A stretch of DNA of 64,000 nt, from positions 62,001 through 126,000 of the forward strand of contig VIIQ02000118.1 of assembly GCA_007449985.2 (NCBI GenBank), given 5' to 3'. This document shows, one piece after another, positions 13,801-24,977 of the stretch; the first letter of the stretch is position 1; every line of letters starts with the position of its first letter. The notes beneath the pieces are model-generated. The model was given only the letters and a program-made list of their open reading frames with translations. It did not search any database and was not told the DNA's origin. Source of the stretch: Desmodesmus armatus (Eukaryota; Chlorophyta; Chlorophyceae; Sphaeropleales; Scenedesmaceae). The translations under genes were made by a program, and so were the position numbers.

Positions 13801-16800
13801 ATGATTCATGACCAAAACCCACATTTGGTCGCAGAAAACCCACCTGTCGGTTCCAGGCAGCCTGGCACAGAAGCCCGCCAGCAGCACTTGTGCAAGCCGC
13901 ATTGTGGCAACGCCTCCCTGAGCCGTCACCAAGTGAGCAGGGTTGTGAGGCTCTCTAGCTGTGCGCAGCAGTGGGGGCCGCCCTTTGTGCTCTCGCAGCA
14001 CCAGGCGAGTCTGCTCAGACACAAAAGCTGCATGAGCCTCCAGTTCTTCAGCCTCCCTGCGAAAACGGCACAAGGCGCAGCCTGAGAAGTATTGCATCTA
14101 GCCAACAGTTCAACAGCTCAAGATTGTAGCGCAGAAGGTGCTAACTAGGGTTTGTAGGTGTTCAGGATGGCCACAGGTGCAACATCTGCATGATGATGAA
14201 AGGCTTCCTACGGTAAAAGCAGGCAGTCCATTGTCCAAGCCCACTCAGGTTGTATCAACCTGTTGGCTTCAACATGCAGTTTGTGGCTCTAGAGAAGTGG
14301 TTTGATATGCTCCTGGAAGAGAATGCAGGCCCATCACTTACTTCAGGAGGCTTTGCTTCTTGGTTTCCACCTTCAAGCGCTCCTCATACCCGTTGGGCCG
14401 CAGCCATGCGTATGTGCTGCCCTCAGCACGTGCCCGGCCCCTGGACTGAATGTAGAGGGTGACGTTGGGGGGAGGGTCATAGGCCACCACCATCTGCAGT
14501 GCAGACCAACAAGAACTTTGTGTTTGGAATTGCATATGGGATGGTAGTTGTGGCTGCAAAGAGAGATGTTGCGCCGGCTGACCCGATTTATGGGCCACAA
14601 TAACTGGATTCTGCCTACTGGTGTGCAGTTGGAGTATGCGTGCATGTGTCTAGAGAAACGTTCAGTGATGCTGCCCCTGGATCGCCCAGGCACACGATGA
14701 TGATCAACAGATTGAAAGATACTATCTTTGTTGCAAAGTGCCGGGTTTGTCTGTGGGTAGAGGTCGACGCAGTGGCACTGGTGCGACTAGTTGCAGTACT
14801 GCTATACAGCCATCCCTCAGCCCACCTGGCACTGTCTGAAATCCATTCCCTCACTGCCAATGTTGGTGCACACCAACACGTTGAGCTCACACTCGCGGAA
14901 GCGACGGATCATGGCCTTCTGGCGCTGCAAAGCACACAAAGCAAAACACAGCACAGCACAGCACAGCACAGCACAGGCACAGCGGTGAGCAACAGCAAGG
15001 GTGGCGACCCAATACATGTTGCGAAAGCCCCCCGCTGTGGTTGTGTTGCTGTTGTCTGAGCAGGCCCCAGGGGGCCTGCTTGCCGATGTCACATTGTTCA
15101 GTGGCCACTGAAGCCCGTTTCTTGCCAAACACCGTAGACTCTTTTGAGGTCGACTGCGTGCAGTCGGGCGCAACCCACTGCTGGTGCTACTAAGGTGCCA
15201 GCGCATGCCTGGGTTAGGCAACACACACAGCAATCAGCCATCAGCACATCTTACCGAGTGGCTCATGCCCAGCTCAGCAGTGCCTCCTGATCCCTCGGTG
15301 TCACCAACAAGGAATCCAGCACGCAGCTGCTGCCGCATGTCAGGGCAGCTGCACAGCAGCTTGTACAGCACCAGCGCTGTCAACTGCAGGCAGGGCGACA
15401 TACACAACAAACAAATGCTTTGTACACCAACAGGTGTTTGACGGCGCGAACGGGTGCCTCGGCCATTCAGAGGGTGATGCATCAGACAGCAAGGTTGTGT
15501 AGCATGTGCCCCACAGGCCTCCTGACGCGCATGTCATCCTGGTGTGAGTCACACCTTTGTCTCCACAAACACGATGGCAGCCCAGTCCTGTCCTTGCGCA
15601 GCAGCTTGTTGTCTTTCAGCCAGGTGTCGGGCCACCTGCTTGACCTTGGGGCTCAGCAGTGGCGGCATGCTGCTAGGCCAAAGTGAAGGTGCAGGCAGGT
15701 GCGGCCAGATCTGCAGTCGGCAGACAACATGTTTGGGTAATGTTTCATCATTTAGTCTCACTTCTGTACATAAAGAAGAATGGCACAAGGTACATCATGT
15801 TGCTGCAGCGTCCTTGTCATACATCCGGTGGGCTAGAAGATTTGTGTGCAGCCCTGGGACGTTGTGGATAGCATGTGCTGTGGTTTGTGATAAGCAAGTG
15901 CCGTCACGGTGTGTTTCTGTATGTTGCAAATGCAGTGTCTACACGATTCGGGCAGGTTTGGCTGTCAATAAGCGCCTGCAGGCACCACCACACTTGGTTT
16001 GGCCTCTGGACATCACCTAACTACTGGCCGCCCACCTGTGCCTGCAGCACCCTGAATGGCACCTGCTGCAGCAGCTGGCCACTGATGCGCTGCAGGACAC
16101 CCTCAGCACGCAGATAAGGTTTGGCGGCAGCTGCATGAAGCTCTTCGCAGGTCACACACCAGGCAGCACTGGCGGGTAAGTCACAAGGCAGGCGCTGTTT
16201 TGACCAAACCACGCACCTGCACCACACCTGGCATGCTCACAACTCACACACGGTGTAGAAGATAGAGTGAGCGGGCACCATTGAGTGATGACGTTTGCAG
16301 GCTGTATTGCATGCATTCAGTTTTCCCTGCCAACATGTGCACAGCATCGAAGCATCATGCCACATGCAAGGCTTGCAAGCCATGGTATGCAGGAGTTTGT
16401 TTACTGCGCCGCCTGAGTCTGCGTGACGCGACATACATCTTTCAAAAACAGTCACCCCTCACCAGGGTTGTTCAGGATGTGTCGCCGCACCCTTGCATCA
16501 GACACCAGCAGCTCTGTCAGCAGTGTGATGACCAGCAGCACAGATGACTTGCCCACCAGACCCAGCAGCAGCGGGGCCACAGCAGACAGCTGAGCAGCAG
16601 ACATGGAAAGGAAGCTGGCAGCACCATCAGCAGGCTGCAGTGCTGCTGCGAGGTCGCCTTGTGTCAGCACTGTTGACCTCCTGGCACTAAGCTCCTGCAG
16701 ATAGCCGTGAATGCTGCCCAAGCAACCCCTGCAACAGATTACAACAGACCACATGATGTGTCTCGGCACATGCTGAATCCCAGCACAGCATCAGACAGAG

Positions 16801-19800
16801 ACGGATGGGATGCGCTCAAGAGCTCTACTTGAGTGTGCCTTTTTATGTTTCACCCACACACAACCTGATCAGCAAGTTGCGCAACTATGCCGGAACGGGT
16901 TTGCATTGCCTGATAGACTGTATGTTGACAGGCAATCCTTACCGACTGGACTGTCTGATGCAACATGAAGTTGGCTGGTCATCAGCCACCCACCTCAGCG
17001 CTTCAATGAGTGTGTGTGCGTCTGCCCCCAAGTCATCGTCCTGCATCAGCTTGAAAAGCTCCATGTCAGACATGCCACCCACACCAGCAGCAACGTCACC
17101 TGCACGTAGCACAGCAGGGGAGGAATGTCAGACAGCATGGCAAAGCACACCACATCACAGCATGTTGCAGCACAACACTGCTACTCCACTTTTTCACTGA
17201 TGACGGCTTTGTAACGACACAAGAGACATGGCACTGCATCGTGCTTGCTGGACAGGACATTTGAAGCCTGTACGATGTGCTCAGATCTACTTGAGCACAC
17301 CTCAAGGAGCCCTGACGCCCATGTGAGACCAGCACTTCGTAACACACCCGCTGTGCTGTAACTGTCACTTGCACAAGGTTCAAGATGAACATCATCCCCG
17401 CATAAATCATGTCAAAGTAACGAACACCCAAGACCCTGCCCTGACCTGCATCCTTGCCAGCGCCCTCCTCCTCCTCCTGCTCCTCATCTCCCTCTTCCAC
17501 CACCTCCAGCCCGTCACCACCCAGCCCCTCCCCTGCTGCACTGTCAGGCACAGCAGACAGCAGGTCGAGGTGGGCAGCAGCAGCAGCACCCCACGGGCCT
17601 AGGGCACCTAGGCAGTACTTGACACCATTCACCTGCAGCAGCACACGTGAACAACACCAACAGTGCAAATATGTCAAGCAGCATTCTTGGTCTTGATTTG
17701 CTACGGAACCGTCCAGTGGGCGGTAAAACAGTAACCATACACATGCAACATCAACGGCAGGTCTACCTGTCTACCCTGCCATCTGTTACCCCACCATAAA
17801 GCTGAGCCTAGCGACTGCATCGGATGCACTCCTGTGACATGATTGAGGTATCACAGGACGCAGCCAGCACGCACCTGCTTGGCCAAGGCAGTCATGGAGC
17901 CGAAGGAAGGGCCCTTCCTCTCCGCAAAGCACTTCAAGTCAGGGTGACCCCCATCCTCCAGTGTGCCAGCTTCTGCCACAGCTGCTTGGCGCTGCAGTTG
18001 TGTAAGGATGGTGGCACACCTGCAGTGACAGTCAGGAGCGGTGTGCATGGATGCATCGTGTAACAGCCAGCGTCAGTGGCAGTTTCAGGCTCCAGTATGA
18101 GTCACTCACTCAAATTTAGTAGTTAGTTTTCAGTTGCCAGCCTGGAGCTGAGCTGATGGAAACAGCCACATCACCCTTGCAGTGTTTTGTGGTCGAGGAG
18201 GAATCTACTCCTTTCCATACTTACTTCTTGGCATGCACCAGGCAGTCCTTGTTGGCTGCCTCCAGCTCTGTGGTTGCCCCCTGAAGCTGTGCATTTGCCA
18301 CCCAGGCCGGGTCCAGGTCATTGTAGTCCACCATGTCGTCATGAGGCACAGGAGTGGTGCGCTGCAGCTCTGGCCTGCAGACAGAGGCAGCAGCAGCAAG
18401 GAAATCTTCACAAGCAACCCAGATGTGCGGAGCTGCTGATTGTACTGCTACTTCTAACTGCTGTCAAACAGTACTGCCGACTCAACTACTGAACTCAACC
18501 ATGGCCACATGTATCAGGTTCCCCTTGCTCAATCAACACAGTGCTGAGGGTAACCAGCTGTCGTGGTCGTACCTGTGCTGCTCATCCAGTGTGATGAGGC
18601 GTGCATTCATCCTGCCCTGCAGGCCGTACTCCTGTCCTGCACCAGCATCACCCTTGCCCTTGCTCTTCTTCTTTTTCTTGCCAGTGGGCATCAAACCCTC
18701 AACACCAACTGCCGGGAGGGTCAGTGGCAACAGCACGTGCTTGTGTCAGCAAGGATATGGGTGGCAGGGAGCATTGGGCGTTTAGGGGCCATACACACAC
18801 TAGTATGGTGCGAGACACGGTGTTGCAGTGATGGCTGCCGCAAAGTGTGGTGCAAAGGCAGGGCCCCTGTGTGCTTGCCCGTCACCTAGCCTCGGCATTG
18901 TCACTGTACAGCATGCATCAAACACAACCTCAAACCCACAATGTCCAGCACAAAGCAGCTCTTGTTGCACCATGCAGTGAGGCTGGCGCACACACCTGGT
19001 GATGCTGTCAGCCCTATGATCTGTGGCCTGCTGTTGATGTCACTCGTGTGATAGAAGTCCTCCATAAGCTGCGCATAGGGGTGGTCTGAGGCACAGTGAT
19101 GAGCCTCATCAAAGGCCAGGATGCCGATCTGGGACATCTGTGCATCCATACAGGTTTTGAAGAAAGCAGAAAGACACACGCAGCCACAAGAACAGGTGTG
19201 GAAAGGCATCAGGAGGGAGAGGGAAAGCACCAGTCAGGATCAGGGGCTGGCAAACGAGCTGGGCGCCTGTCAGTACGCAGTGCTGCTGTCAGTTGCGGTG
19301 CAAGCCACAGTGGTTTGGGCTGACAATTGCACAGCTCAGACAGTGTCAACAAGAAGAGATGGGGTCGATTGTCAGTGTGAGAGACTGAAAATGATGGAAT
19401 GATTCACGCACTCAAGTTGCAGCAGCCATCAGGGAGCAGGCTGCTGTGCCATCATGACTCTTGGCTAATGATTTGAAGCGTACCGTACCTTGAGTGACGC
19501 ATGGGCCAGGCAGTGACACAGCAGCTCAGGGGTCGTCACAATAACATCAAGCTCCTGCAGCTTCTCCTGCCACCTGCAGACAAAGTTCACGAACATTGGT
19601 TGAGGGTTGGTGGTGATGCAGCCGTGTGGTGCATCACAATAACATCAGGCCAGATGAGCGGTGCATATATTGTGTACTGCAATACAGCAGGCACTGCCAA
19701 TGGCAGTTTGCCATGTACTCTGACTGTATGGGTTGGAGAAGCATAGACTTTTGAAGAACACATGATCATCACAAAGGGCCTGTGTGCGGCCTGTCATGGC

Positions 19801-20728
19801 GGCATCCCTAACACCCGCTTGGCAGAATCAACAGCCATCTGTAGCTGCCAAAACCCTGGGTAGATGCAGGCAACCAGCACATGACCCCTGAAGCTCACTC
19901 ACTTTGCCGCGTCCCATGTGCCAATGCTGACCCTGCCAGTGTCTCCATGGAAGGCTTGGCACCTGAGGGGTGGCTGCTCAGCGCCCTGGCTGTCACTGGT
20001 ACGGTGGCCCTTGAGCACTGACTGGATCTGCAGCAAGCACATGCCGGCAGGGTTTTGCGAAGTTGAAGCGGTTCTAGCGAAGTTGCAGCACTCCTATCCA
20101 GGACGCGCCGCGGGAAACAGTCTGCCCGGCAAAATGATGGCCACCTATGTGGTAGATCCAAAACGCAATGCAGCAATGTTTCACAAACATACGTTTGCCC
20201 CACTGCCAACCCTCTGATACAGAGCCAGAGCGCTGTGTTGTACCCTAACCCACTCTCCTGCTGTTTGGCCAGGCGGGGAATGCCTGCCGAGCCAGGTTGG
20301 GGCTGGGGCTGAGGCCTGTGCCTACGCACGGCTGTGCTGGTATGTGGTGTGCTTGCGTGTTATCTGATATCAAAACAGATCCACTGACCTGATCTGCCAG
20401 TGGATTGGTGGGTGCTAGGAACACCGCCACCTGGCCAGCCTGCTTCAGGGACCCCAGCTTGCTGCGGATGATCTCTGCAGCAATGAGCGTCTTGCCCGAT
20501 CCTGCAGCAGACAACATTGACAACATGAGCATCATTGAATGAGTTACTCTGTTTGCCCAATGCACAGCCTCCCAGTCACGGAGTGGTGCCCCCAAAGCAC
20601 CAGCACACTGCAGTGCACCCCCCGCCAGCTGGCAGGGTCCTGCACGGACCTGTGGGCAGTGTGACGATAGCATTGGTGTCCTTCAGAAGTTCAATAAGCT
20701 CCCGCTGGTAATGCCTGGGTGTCAGCAT
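7976..20728 (-). CDS. Dicer-like protein, right copy (helicase-DUF283-PAZ-RNase IIIa-RNase IIIb)
   Basis: This is a multi-exon Dicer-like endoribonuclease that should make small RNAs from dsRNA for gene silencing. Domains in gene order: DExH helicase (20728 to about 14340), Dicer dimerisation domain (about 13317-13085), PAZ and platform (about 12180-10980), RNase IIIa (about 10810-9957) and RNase IIIb (about 9330-7976). The start Met (20728, MLTPRHYQ) matches the other copy. The stop at 7976 falls soon after the final RNase III helix ([14 protein letters not shown]), so no C-terminal dsRNA-binding domain is visible. Many Ala/Gln/Ser runs come from CAG/CTG repeats. The PAZ region has an apparent one-base frameshift near 11283. 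The whole gene has roughly 25-30 exons; not every boundary was fixed. The family call is firm; the exact protein is not. Confidence 0.85.
10980..11813 (-). other. PAZ domain region with a frame break
   Basis: PAZ binds the 3' end of dsRNA. The upstream frame ends with [18 protein letters not shown] and AQYYSERYG, and the downstream frame continues [18 protein letters not shown] and [12 protein letters not shown], then [16 protein letters not shown]. These are successive pieces of the conserved PAZ to RNase IIIa linker, but they lie in two frames that differ by one base at the CCC run 11283-11285 (GGG on the coding strand). No intron of workable length fits there. Either the base is missing from the consensus or this copy is damaged. 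Confidence 0.7.
13085..13317 (-). other. Dicer dimerisation (DUF283-like) exon
   Basis: The exon reads [11 protein letters not shown] followed by [20 protein letters not shown] and [16 protein letters not shown] strand-rich start and a helix with spaced Lys/Ala, placed between helicase motif VI and PAZ, is the arrangement of the double-stranded-RNA-binding-like dimerisation domain of Dicers. Assignment rests on order and pattern, not on a search. Confidence 0.65.
14340..20728 (-). other. DExH helicase exons of the right Dicer-like copy
   Basis: Exon 1 ends LPTG and exon 2 (20501-20389) begins SGKT, so Walker A is split by an intron at the same place as in the left copy. Exon 3 is 20027-19903. 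[19 protein letters not shown] lies at about 19577-19495, and FDEAHHC (motif II) with TASPG (motif III) at about 19140-18995. The C-terminal RecA lobe follows: VFVETK (about 15600-15550), [11 protein letters not shown] (motif V, about 14900-14830) and [16 protein letters not shown] (motif VI, about 14470-14410). Order and motifs match the RIG-I/Dicer helicase group. Confidence 0.85.
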
Positions 20729-21062
20729 GGGCAGCTGTTGGTCTGCTTGTCTGAGGGCAGTTCCTGGTGTATGATCAGATCTGCATTGCGGATGTCGACA
20801 TATGTCGACAGCCTGGTTGTTTGAGAAGGGGAAAGTCGACTGGGATAAGTATAGTTTCGTGTGAGTGCGGTGCACGCTTGGTTCTTTGTCAACAGGGAGC
20901 CAAGAGGACACGAGCGCATCACGGATAGGCACACGGATAGAGTGCGGGAGCCTGGGTGAGTGAGAATCCATGTGCATCTTTTTGTTTGAAGAAGATCACT
21001 ACTGATGTGACGAATGTGGCTGGTCGATGTTGATCGTTCTGTCCGTGCCCCGGCTGCCGGTA
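20729..21062. promoter_or_regulatory. 5' flank of the right Dicer-like gene, proximal part
   Basis: 334 bases between the start codon and the LTR element. It aligns with the flank of the left copy, which supports its being leader or promoter. Frames upstream of the chosen Met differ between copies, so the coding region probably does not extend here. Confidence 0.45.
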
Positions 21063-21380
21063 TGTAACAGGAGCATATAAAAGTGTGCACTGCGATGCTC
21101 TCAGGATCGTTTTCAGGCCATGTAGCGTCCCGCTACATATCTCCCCCCCTAAGGCGCATACGTCCTCGGATGCCCTCAAGTCCGATTTTCTCACTGGGGC
21201 CCCCTATCACCCAGCGGGACTACCTGCCTTGGAGTCCACCACTGCGGGACTCGATTGGGAGACCTCATCCACATGAGGCGATGGCCCTAACCAATCCGCT
21301 ACCAATGTAACAGGAGCATATAAAAGTGTGCACTGCGATGCTCTCAGGATCGTTTTCAGGCCATGTAGCGTCCCGCTACA
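21063..21380 (-). mobile_element. TRIM-type non-autonomous LTR retroelement, 318 bp
   Basis: Two identical 75-bp direct repeats (21063-21137 and 21306-21380) start TGTAAC and end GCTACA. The 5-bp sequence CGGTA flanks the element at 21058-21062 and 21381-21385. Read on the minus strand, the segment after the first LTR is TTGGTAGCGGATTGG, a possible tRNA primer-binding site. The segment before the second LTR is TTAGGGGGGGAGATA, a polypurine tract. There is no coding capacity, so movement would need enzymes in trans. The internal part also has weak tRNA A-box and B-box resemblance (TCGAGTCC), so a tRNA-derived origin is possible. Identical LTRs imply a recent insertion. Confidence 0.8.
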
Positions 21381-23855
21381 CGGTATCATCCGAATCCAAG
21401 GTCCAAGGTTTCATCGCCGTGCTGGTTGGTGGCGTGATGCAACCGGGCAGCTTTGGCCTGGGCATGCCGTAAAACTGCCTCGCATCAGCACGGCGCTGCA
21501 ACATGTGCCAGGGGCTGTCCCAGCCCAGCCTCGCTGGTGTGTTTCGCCCCTATTATAGTCAGTAGTTATTTCTCTTGTGTCTGTGCCGCGGATCAGGAGG
21601 CAGCCTGTGCAGCACGGGCTGAGCTCAGCCATCGCGATGTGCTGACGTGGGTCTTTCACGTAGGCCGCGCGCTGGGGTTGTTGTGTCGTCCCTTGTTTTT
21701 GTTGGTTTCTGTGTTTGTGTTGTGGCTGTTTCGGACCAGCGTTTGGCCAGCACAGTGGGCTGTCGGACCGGTGGGGCAGCTGCAGTAGCAGTTGACAGCA
21801 GTAGCTGGAGAGCTGGAGCTGGAGCAGCAGCTGGCGTGCAGCATCCCGCACAGTGTTGATTATTTTCACTGTGCCGTGGTTTTGTCGCGTTTACAGCAGC
21901 AGCAGCAGCAGCTTTGGCTGGATCAGCAGCAGTCCGCTGAGTCAGCAGGCAGGTGCTGGTGTGCAGCAGCAGTGGCAGCAGAACACAGGCAAGGGCCATG
22001 CAGTGGCCTTGGTCCTGGTTGTAGGGGGCAGTGTTGCTGGCCTGTGAACGGTGCAGGTGCTTGGGCGCGCTGACTTGGGGCAGCCCGGTATACAAAGGTG
22101 TCGCTCTGACACCCCGGGCACCTGTCTTGGGGGTGTGTATCGCAGCACAGCTGGAGCCTTTCTTCCACATTGTGTTCGAAGTGGTCGCCCCGGGGGCATG
22201 GGGGTGTGTGTTCGGCTTTGTACTGGTGGAAGCCCTCTTGTCTGTGTGGCTGGCTTTGTGGGGTTGAAGCCTTGCCTGTGGTCCCCTCCTTTCAGACAGT
22301 CTCCTCTGCAGACATCTATGGTGGCGGGTTCTCTCCTTTCCGTGCTGTCTGTTCCCGTCCTTGTGGGTCCTGCAAAGGACTTTGGTTCCCTTCCGATGCT
22401 GGGTGTCGTTGCAGCGTAGCTGCGTGTGTCGCCCTGTAACCCCTTCTTCTTCCGCCGTGCTGGTTGTGTCCATCCGTGGCTGGGTTCAGTTGCAACGTAG
22501 TTGCTTGAGAAACCCGTGTAACACCTTCATTCATTCGCGTTGTAATAAGATCGCAGAGGCTGAAGCTGCCGTGTCTTTCATCGCGTGTTGCCTTCCCGGG
22601 CTCTGTCCTGCCGTTACGGTGTTTCTGTGGTTGTTGATCACATCTATTAGTTCCATTGGCTTGTTTGCCTAGCTGTCCATTGCACCTCTGAACATTGGGA
22701 CCCCCCCCCCTGTGGAGTCCCTGAAAAAAGACCTTCAAGCACGCAACGTTGGATCTGCTGCAGTCAGCCACACAATGGGTTACACGCCGTAGTGTGCCGT
22801 TGCTCCAGGCAGCCCCGGATTCAGGCACTATGTTGCAGCCCATCATGACCGTACCGTACAACCATACCATAGCCTGGCTGGCTGCTCAGACACTCAGCGC
22901 AGCCTGCAAAACATGCCAATCAAGAGGCGCCCGTCACTGCTCATGATCGAGTTCTGTGTCACAACCGACGTGTTTCAGTCGGGTATTCCCAGTGTCCAGA
23001 ACATGCACACCTGGCAGGGACGTAAGTCACAACTCTCATGCACTCTCAACATGTGACGCGCAGCGCTGCAGCCAAATATTTGCAAGTTGCACGGCGACCA
23101 TAGGCCTGCCAAACAACAAATGGCCGCCCTGCAGTAGCAGTAGCACCTGCAGTGCTTGCAATGCTCGACCGCGTAATGCCAGCTGTTAGTAGTCCTGACC
23201 AGGCCATGCCAACAGGCATGCCGTGGCTGACAGACTGCTCAAGCTGGTCAAGCTGACCGCTGTTGGCTGCACTGCTTGCAGCCGCCGCCTGCACGCGTGC
23301 CTCACCCGCTGGGCACCTGCCAGCTGCCAGCTGCAGCAAGTCTGTACGCACAATCAACCACACCACACATTACGCCACGGCAGCGACAAATGCGCCGAGT
23401 GTTGCCTACAAAAGGGGTGCCCTAGAAAGTCATAGGGCAGCAGTGATGGTGGCTCAGCACAATTGCTGGGCAAGGCAGACAACTGCTGGGGTGGCTTGGT
23501 GAGGAACCCTCCTCAAAAGAAGTGCCGAACGGCAGCACGGAGGCTTGCAAACAATGGATGTGGCGCCACTTTGGGATGGCCACTGGGCACATACATGATC
23601 CCAGCAGACAGGGTGGATGCAGACCATCTGCTGCCAGTCACTGACTGCATGGGGGACAACAGCCAACCAACAACAGCAGGCACTAGAAACCCCCCAAAGT
23701 TGTGCACTGCTGCTGCACGCTGCTGCTGGCAGGGAAACCGTTGTTGAAGACAACCTGCACCCAGCTCCAGCTCAGGGTCGTATGTGGTGTGCTTTGCTGC
23801 GGCTCACACTGGGAGATGAAAGATGCATGTGATTGTGACGGTCACATGGTGCACA
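21381..23855. other. Unassigned repeat-like intergenic DNA
   Basis: No gene is supported. The stretch has long unconserved open frames on both strands. An imperfect direct duplication of about 80 bp places GTTGCAGCGTAG at 22409-22420 and GTTGCAACGTAG at 22489-22500 in similar surroundings. CAG repeats lie at 21895-21915. The mixed texture could be an old non-LTR element or a non-coding transcript, but I recognise no reverse transcriptase, integrase or transposase motif. Confidence 0.4.
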
Positions 23856-24359
23856 TCAGACAGCCACAGGGTGCTGCTGCTGCTGCTGCTGCTCGTCCCC
23901 TGGCTGCTTCATGCTCCAGCTGCCAAGCATGGACATAAGGTCTGGCTGTGGAGGTGCTTCCACGGCTGGTTGTTGCTGCTGTTGCAGGTGCGGTTGCGCC
24001 GGCTGCTGCTGCTGCTGCTCCTGCTCCTGCTGCTCCTGCAGTTGCGTCACACTCTGCTGCTGCTGCTCCTGCTGCTGCTCTGGCTCTTGCCCTCTGATGG
24101 CTTTGCTGCGGCTCTTGACTTTGATTCCCTTCTCCTGCAGCTCTGCTGCTGTGTCTGCCAGCAGACTGTCGATGCCACATTGGCCCAGGGCCTTTGCAAC
24201 AGTTGCCGCCGTCTGCTTGTGCTTCAGGGTTGGCACCTGCTGTTTGAGGGCTGACTTCCTAGAAGGTGCTGCTTTGGAGGCAGCATTGCGCTGGTATGGT
24301 TTGGTATTGCCGCGTTGCTGCTTGTGTCCGCCAGACTTTTGCTTGCTGTGCTTGGGCAT
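23856..24359 (-). CDS. Small basic, Gln-rich protein of unknown function
   Basis: A single open exon of 167 residues. The ATG at 24359 gives MPKHSKQKSGGHKQQRG, a strongly basic start, and is preferred to an upstream non-ATG extension. Residues about 45-100 (LKHKQTAATVAKALGQ, then LLADTAAELQEKGIKVKSRS) are the least repetitive part and probably a helical domain. The C-terminal third is mostly Gln/Glu and Pro from CAG repeats. The basic N-terminus suggests a nucleolar or RNA-associated protein, which is inference only. It is divergent to the FAD oxidoreductase gene, 618 bases apart. I do not recognise the family. Confidence 0.55.
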   Translation of the reverse strand: MPKHSKQKSGGHKQQRGNTKPYQRNAASKAAPSRKSALKQQVPTLKHKQTAATVAKALGQCGIDSLLADTAAELQEKGIKVKSRSKAIRGQEPEQQQEQQQQSVTQLQEQQEQEQQQQQPAQPHLQQQQQPAVEAPPQPDLMSMLGSWSMKQPGDEQQQQQQHPVAV

Positions 24360-24977
24360 GGTTGCTGTGGTGTCTGCTGTTGTGTGCAAAGGGCGATGCA
24401 CCTGCGTGTGAGCCGGGGATGTTGAAACTGGTGACCATTTACAGTGAAAGACCATGCCAGGCTTGCCCTGCGACCGGATGTGGCTAGGGGGTCCACCGCA
24501 AACCTAAGAAGGGGGGAGGGGGACGCCAGATTTTACAAAACCCCTCCCCCCCTCCCTTTTAGGCTCTTTGGTTCAATAAACCCTCCCCCCCGTTGGTTTT
24601 TAGGGTCGTCATCGGTACTGCTGTCTCCCTTGCTGAAGAGCCGCTGAACCCCTCCCCCCCCTTCCGTTTTAGGCTGTTTTCGCAATCGAAACCTCCCCCC
24701 CTATCCGGTTTAGGCTTGGCGTCCCCCTCCCCCCTTCTTAGGTTTGCGGTGGACCCCTAGCACCAGTTGAGTCAACGGGTGAGTAATGCAGTACGTGTGC
24801 GTCTGATGAGGTAGCAAAAAACAGCATATAAGCTACGAGGGTTGCAGGATGAGAGCTTTCTGCCACTCTCTCATCCTGACTTGTCGCTCTTCCCGACAGT
24901 GATCCAAACAGCCTGGCACCTGGCCTAGGAGCACTTTAGAGGCACCACACCGCAGCAGTGTGCAATCCTCGCACAAC
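24360..24977. promoter_or_regulatory. Divergent intergenic region holding a MITE-like element
   Basis: The shared 5' flank of the small basic protein (minus) and the FAD oxidoreductase (plus). Almost half is the inverted-repeat element at 24483-24761; the rest shows no clear motif. Confidence 0.45.
24483..24761. mobile_element. MITE-like element with 45-bp terminal inverted repeats
   Basis: The left end (24483-24528) and right end (24717-24761) are near-perfect inverted copies, differing by one G in the GGGGG run. They share GGTCCACCGCAAACCTAAGA. The outer ends fall in CTAG/TA, so a TA or CTAG target duplication is possible but hidden by the palindrome. The interior has four C-rich units (CCCTCCCCCC), each followed by TTTAGG or TTTTAGG. 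No open frame. It behaves like a MITE or fold-back element; the transposase family is not determinable. Confidence 0.6.

Larger units (their letters stand above)
14707..21412. repeat. Right unit of the tandem Dicer duplication (part matching 1-7312)
   Basis: Counterpart of 1-7312. The upstream limit is the shared CCAAGGTCCAAGG near 21400-21412. The only large structural difference is the 318-bp LTR element at 21063-21380 plus one duplicated CGGTA, which the left unit lacks. Confidence 0.8.

Noticed and set aside
21625..22473. Minus-strand open frame of 282 codons, possible retroelement protein
   Set aside because: No start context, no recognised motif, basic/Gln composition typical of random frames in this DNA, and it overlaps an imperfect 80-bp duplication.
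23823..24254. Plus-strand Leu-rich open frame resembling a membrane protein
   Set aside because: Antisense of the Gln-rich tail of the small basic protein.
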